Part shown: positions 59,600 to 64,000 of the stretch, in pieces
How positions within the stretch are numbered: the stretch's first letter is position 1
Layout of the letters: each line of letters begins with the position of its first letter
Assembly: GCA_905160935.1 (NCBI GenBank)
Contig: CAJHZI010000778.1
Span: 242,501 to 306,500 of the forward strand
Length of the DNA: 64,000 nt
Direction of reading: 5' to 3'
Origin: Enchytraeus crypticus
Lineage: Eukaryota > Annelida > Clitellata > Enchytraeida > Enchytraeidae
Notes under the pieces: model-generated
What the model was told of the DNA's origin: nothing
What the model saw: only the letters and a program-made list of their open reading frames with translations
Database searches by the model: none
Translations under genes and position numbers: made by a program

Positions 59600-59725
59600 T
59601 AAGTTTTCTGCAGATCTTGGCGAGTTTATGAACTACCGGTATCAGACATGATCCAGCTACGATTCAAACTGATGGCAGCTTGCTTCTCAGGCAAGCATGC
59701 TATCCATACGGTCTTCCGCTAGTGT
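59600..59725 (-). mobile_element. degenerate tRNA-like sequence
   Basis: The minus strand reads tatggatagcatgcttgcc, gagaagcaagc and gtttgaatcg, an order and spacing resembling a tRNA A box, anticodon arm and B box, but the B box is imperfect. Probably an old SINE head, not a functional tRNA. Confidence 0.35.
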
Positions 59726-60067
59726 TAGTCTATTTCAACTTTAACCCTAATGCATAATATAAATTCCATGTAGTAATTTCTCTTAAATATAATGCTAAAG
59801 GAGCTTTGTCTTATTTCAGATTCTAATCCCTAGCATAAGCTGTATAGATTTACTGATGGATAATTCTGCAGTCGATGCTGGAATATTGTAAACAGAAAAT
59901 GATGTTACTCATTGAAGTTTTTAATACTTAAATGTGCTGTATACTTGTGCGGATATTAGTAAATAAATTTCATATATACAAAGCCTGTTGAGGACACTAG
60001 ACCACATGACAATAACATATTCAAAGGATTTTTCTTTTTATGTGGATTAATCGAACCTCATTGTAAA

Positions 60068-60137
60068 ATGTCTGCTAGAGAGGAGCAGTATGTGGGACCA
60101 TACCGCTTGGAAAAGACTTTAGGAAAAGGACAGACAG
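60068..60137 (+). CDS. BRSK: BRSK exon 1 (start codon, Gly-rich loop)
   Basis: Encodes [18 protein letters not shown] followed by GKGQT; donor G|gtagac, phase 1. The N-terminus is shorter than in human BRSK2. Confidence 0.93.
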
Positions 60138-63100
60138 GTAGACTGATTTTGATATTAAAAATTAATAGAATCTGATAATAAAATGGTTTAGAAATAATGA
60201 TAGTTTCCTAAAGAAATGTCAGTTGTTAATTGCTGTCAAATTCATGCTTAAATACCTAAAGCTAGGCTTAAATTCTTAGTCATTACTTTCATTTGGAAAT
60301 TGAACTTTTGGTGTATTACTGTACATGTAAAGCGTAACATTTTACACTGACATGTATCTGAGATAGATTAGTTTAGATAAATTAAATTTGATTTTTGTGT
60401 TTTCTGAATTTATTTTAAATATCTATAATTACTTTTGCGTTGAATATCTTAATAGCTGAGTGTGTAGTGGGGTAAGAAAGTTTGCATTAGTTTCTCATGA
60501 ATTCAAATAATAGGCAATTCTTCATGAAATGCTTATTATTTGAATCAGATTCTGTTCCATTTCTTAAATAGAAGGACTACATATTAAGTTTGCTTGCAAG
60601 TAAATCTCTAGATAAGAATAATTATGATTTTTCTAAATGGATTGATTAAATTTTAAATTGCTACTCGGATTTTGATATTATTTAGTAAATTTATTGCAAT
60701 TAATTCTTACTAATTTATTGGTTAACTGTCTAATTGCTTGATTGATTAATTATGAATTGATTGATAGGTCTGGTGAAGTTAGGACTTCATTGCACCAGTG
60801 GAAGAAAGGTGGCTGTTAAAATCGTTAATCGAGAGAAGCTCAGTGAGTCTGTTCTGCAGAAGGTAGTGCTAACTATATAAGTACTACTTGTGTTAAATAT
60901 GTAAATATAATCGTTTATTACATGAAATCTGACTTATGGCAGAAAACGTAGAAACATACATAGAACAAAGAGTAAATAGAAAGTTCAATAATGCTTAAAG
61001 TCCTAGATATAAGTTTCATAACGGTCAATATATAATAGTCTAATGATAAAGTCTTATCCAGGAAAGGAGTTATTTCAAAACAATCTGTTAACCTCAGATA
61101 GTTATCATGCGAACATAATTACATTATACCAGAAGATAATGTTATAGTAACGCAAAAACAAACAATGCATTTTAAACCAAGCTTAAATTAGCTATAGTTT
61201 TAAATTGAATAACGTCTTTATTGTGTCCAGACCATTATAGAATAGTCACCTTGGAACTTTGTCATCAGGTCGTACAAAACCTCTGTTGATCACTTAGACA
61301 ATTACTCATTTACTCTATCAAGTGGTTGATTTTTTTAAATAGGATCTAATTGAATTGTATCTAAATGGTTCTTTGAGAGTTGGATCTGATTGAATAGTAT
61401 CTAAATGGTTGATATTTTAGAATAGGATCTGAATGTATAATAATTAAAATAGACATATGGGAAGGATTTATGCCGTGGTTGGCTCTGTATTGCTATTTGC
61501 ACTGGTAATCTTTTAACTAGTGTATTTGGAATGATTCAGATGCTGATACATTCAATATCTGTGGAGTGGACTAGAATTAGATGTCTTTATGAGGGGCTTG
61601 TTCTGTGCCAAACATGAAGTAGACTACTTGTGAATGTGTAGGGCTTCCCTTTTATGTCAAGTTTGTTGCCAGAAGTTTCTAGACAAAGTAGTTAGAAGGT
61701 CTGACTGAGTATGTCAGCTGTATTCCTATTTAGTGTATAGGAATACACTGAATACAGCTCCACCAGTGACACTGGCTCCACCAGTGACACCGGCTCCATC
61801 AGTGACACCGGCTCAACTGGTGCCACTGGTGTCATTAGTGCTACTGGTGCCACTGGTGTCATTAGTGCCATTAGTGCTACTGGTTCCACTGGTGCCACCA
61901 GTGCTACTGGTTCCACTGGTATCACCAGTGCTACTGGTTCCACTGGTGCCACCAGTGCTACTGGTTTCACTGGTGCCACCAGTGCTACTGGTTCCACTAG
62001 TGTCACTGGTGCTATTGGTGCCACTGGTGCCTTTTCACAAGTAATTTTATTAGCCTACATTTAGCGATATTCTAGTAAATGATATTGTTGTAGTTTGATC
62101 GTTGTGGCTTGGCTTTAGACTACGCCTATTTAATTCTATACGAGTCTGAAAATCGGCTCAAGAATACAGTACCATAGTGGATGTGTAGTGCGGTTGTGTC
62201 AGTATTATGTACTTGAGTTAAGCTAACTGGAGTTGGCAGATTTGCAGACTACTTGAGTGTAATGTTAGTATAGACGACTGTACTCATGCTGGAGTATTGG
62301 CCAGAACTACCAGCCGAATGAGGCTCATCCATATTGAGTGAGAAAATTGAGAAATTCCGCTTACATGCAATTCCTTAATTGGCCCCCATATCAGCTGATC
62401 ATATACCGATGAAATTAATTAAGTACAGTTATTTCAGCATATTTTAAATATGTCTCTCTTTGTGTATTGCCATACGTCAGGTTCAAGACATTTATTTTCT
62501 TCAATCAACTGTACATTCTCATCTTCCATTAAAAAGATGTATTTTGATATTTATTTTTAGTATACACTGCGTCCGTTATTGCTAATACCCCTTATTGTTA
62601 ATACAATAAACGTGTAGCGAGCTTACAGGTGTTCCTGAAATATTGTTGAGTTGACCAGCAGCCAATTGTCCAAAAATAGAGAAATTTCGTATGAATATCG
62701 TTAATAACAGAAAAGTTATATATTTGGGAATTTAGATCTCCAGTAAATTAATACAGACATGATACTTACAGCATCCGTGTAATAAATGTATTTATGTAAT
62801 GTAATTTATTCTGTAATTTATGCAAATCCATTGAAAGTCAGCGTTAAAATGTTGATGCATATTTAAATGTGGTCTAGTAATTTAAAATAATGCTGATATA
62901 TATATATTTAAGATTTTATTTGTAGAACTTTCTACATCTGCGAAATTGATTTTTTCTAAGCACAGACCCCTAAAGACAGTAAGATTGCTGGCCAAATATG
63001 AGATTTTGCATGGACGGATTCTGTTTACCAATGCTTCATTTGACACTTGTATCAACGGTCGATTTACAGACTCTCCTGTATATATTCTGACCTAGTATAG

Positions 63101-63601
63101 GTTTCACTATATCTCCACCTAGCCGTGACACATTGTCGTTAACATCATCTCTATAATAGAATGTGGCTGACTTATCTCTGTATGTTGTTGATCTTATGAA
63201 ATAGGAAGAATAATCGGATAGGACACATTCTAAGGGAAGATAGTTATACTAAAGGATGTCATTGAAGGTAGAATGTAAGGAAAGAGAAGCAGAGGTAGAC
63301 CGTGATTAGGAATGTTAAATGATTTAAAGATCCACTCATCTGTGGACATGAAGAGGAAAACAGAAGTCAGAGAAGAGTGAAGGCTTTATATACCATGGAT
63401 GTGCCAGTAGGCAGTGCACTAAGAGAGAGACTGTAGAAGTGTAGATCTTCTTCAATTTCAGTTTGACTTTATCTCTATTTACTGTGGATCTGCTTCAAGT
63501 TTTCTTTAACCCTATCTGAGAGTATCTCTATATACTAAAGGTCTGTTTCTAGTTTTCTATTGTACATTTATATATATATATATTATTTATATATATGTAT
63601 A

Positions 63602-63667
<66 letters not shown>

Positions 63668-64000
63668 GATGATTGATTGTTGATTGATTGATCGATTGAA
63701 TGATTGATCTCTTAATTTATTAATTGATGATTGATATACTGATTGATTGAATGATTAATCTATTGATTGATTTATTGATTGATTGATTGATGCAGGTCGA
63801 GAGAGAAATATCTATAATGAAGTTGATAGAACATCCACACGTGTTGGGCCTCTATGACATCTATGACAACAAAAAATACCTGTATGTGTTGATATGTTAT
63901 CTGTATGTGTTGAGATATTACCTGTATGTGTTGATATGTTACCTGTATGCGTTGATATGTTACCTGTATGTGTTGATATGTTACCTGTATGTGTTGATAT
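60068..64000 (+). CDS. BRSK: BRSK (SAD/BR serine-threonine kinase), first three exons, runs off right edge
   Basis: BRSK kinases are AMPK-related enzymes activated by LKB1 that control neuronal polarity and synapse organisation. Exons 60068-60137, 60768-60862 and 63796-63881 join in frame: [69 protein letters not shown] and IYDNKKYL. This is near-identical to the start of human BRSK1/2. LGKGQTG is the Gly-rich ATP loop, the Lys of VAVK the ATP-binding lysine, and the Glu of VEREISIM the helix C glutamate. The rest of the kinase domain and C-terminal regions lie beyond the window. Confidence 0.95.
60768..60862 (+). CDS. BRSK: BRSK exon 2 (ATP-binding lysine)
   Basis: Acceptor gattgatag behind TTGA repeats; encodes [20 protein letters not shown] and [12 protein letters not shown]; donor AAG|gtagtg. 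Confidence 0.95.
61740..62036. repeat. palindrome-rich minisatellite (ACTGGT/ACCAGT)
   Basis: Units of about 15 and 30 bp such as tccactggtgccaccagtgc contain the inverted pair CACTGGTG/CACCAGTG, so each can fold back. BRSK intron 2. Confidence 0.9.
63190..63440 (+). mobile_element. decayed LINE C-terminal fragment (same family as 25460)
   Basis: The plus strand reads [44 protein letters not shown] and ends gtaggcagtgcactaagaga, with several stops. BRSK intron 2. Confidence 0.75.
63560..63662. repeat. (TA)n microsatellite
   Basis: About 100 bp of TA, directly followed by the TTGA array. Confidence 0.95.
63665..63793 (+). repeat. (TTGA)n array abutting the BRSK exon 3 acceptor
   Basis: Degenerate then pure attgattgattgattgatg up to the cag acceptor, with no pyrimidine tract between. 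Confidence 0.92.
63796..63881 (+). CDS. BRSK: BRSK exon 3, donor tandemly repeated
   Basis: Acceptor tgatgcag behind (TTGA)n; encodes [19 protein letters not shown] and [10 protein letters not shown]; donor CT|gtatgt. The donor and following 21 bp repeat in tandem to the window edge. Confidence 0.93.
63879..64000 (+). repeat. 21-bp tandem repeat carrying the BRSK exon 3 donor
   Basis: Units of cctgtatgtgttgatatgtta (21 bp) repeat about six times, each with a CT|gtatgt donor. The kinase frame stays open across all visible units, encoding LYVLICY-like heptads. Confidence 0.88.

Larger units (their letters stand above)
55296..60067. other. intergenic region between ZDHHC17-like gene and BRSK
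   Basis: No gene recognised. It contains SINE-tail (55925), SINE-1 (56496), GA tract (57061-57205), family-4 (57365, fragment at 58215-58265), SINE-2 (58825) and a small inverted repeat near 59290-59385. 55380-55920 and 57640-58210 hold nothing recognisable. Confidence 0.6.

Noticed and set aside
59600-59725. Functional tRNA gene
   Set aside because: A- and B-box-like strings are present but the B box is imperfect and no clean cloverleaf was seen; more likely an old SINE head.

Overview
This window is nuclear DNA of an animal, most likely an invertebrate bilaterian. It is AT-rich, its protein-coding genes are split by many GT-AG introns, and it is full of microsatellites, minisatellites, tRNA-derived SINEs, LINE remnants and one Tc1/mariner-type DNA transposon. 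The clade below Bilateria cannot be fixed from the sequence; lophotrochozoan is only a guess. Four genes and one orphan exon could be assembled by eye, because splice phases and conserved protein blocks agree.

Layout: (1) 590-10995, + strand: the 3' part of a PLEKHG7-like RhoGEF (DH plus PH domain), 12 exons and about 584 codons, entering from the left edge. (2) 10996-27725: an intergenic region of minisatellites, SINEs and LINE fragments, holding one isolated exon at 22012-22254 (+) that encodes the last 80 residues of a dual oxidase (DUOX). (3) 27726-44442, - strand: a complete DCAF11 gene (WD40 substrate receptor of CUL4-DDB1 E3 ligases), 17 coding exons and 574 residues, with an apparently intact DD37E Tc1/mariner element (36749-38327) in one intron. 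(4) 44443-46354: a 1.9-kb repeat-poor spacer between two head-to-head genes. (5) 46355-55295, + strand: a ZDHHC17/ZDHHC13-type ankyrin-repeat palmitoyltransferase, 10 exons and about 565 residues. (6) 55296-60067: a spacer with SINEs, a purine tract and paired CCAAT boxes. (7) 60068 to the right edge, + strand: the first three exons of a BRSK (SAD) kinase.

The most unusual feature is that short tandem duplications repeatedly fall on exon edges and copy splice donors or acceptors. At least nine cases occur, in all four genes. In three of them (PLEKHG7-like exon 1, DCAF11 exon 16, BRSK exon 3) the duplicated unit is a multiple of three and stays open, so alternative use of the copied site would insert 43, 29/58 or 7n residues in frame. 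In others the copied sites lead straight to stop codons and act as decoys at most. A second theme is that (TTGA)n arrays and the GTT-rich tail of an interspersed repeat sit directly upstream of splice acceptors and appear to supply the branch-point or acceptor context.

The four genes belong to different pathways (Rho signalling, ubiquitin ligase, palmitoylation, polarity kinase) and nothing suggests they form a functional cluster. The only likely shared control is the divergent DCAF11/ZDHHC17 spacer. All assignments come from reading and remembered family sequences; no search was run.
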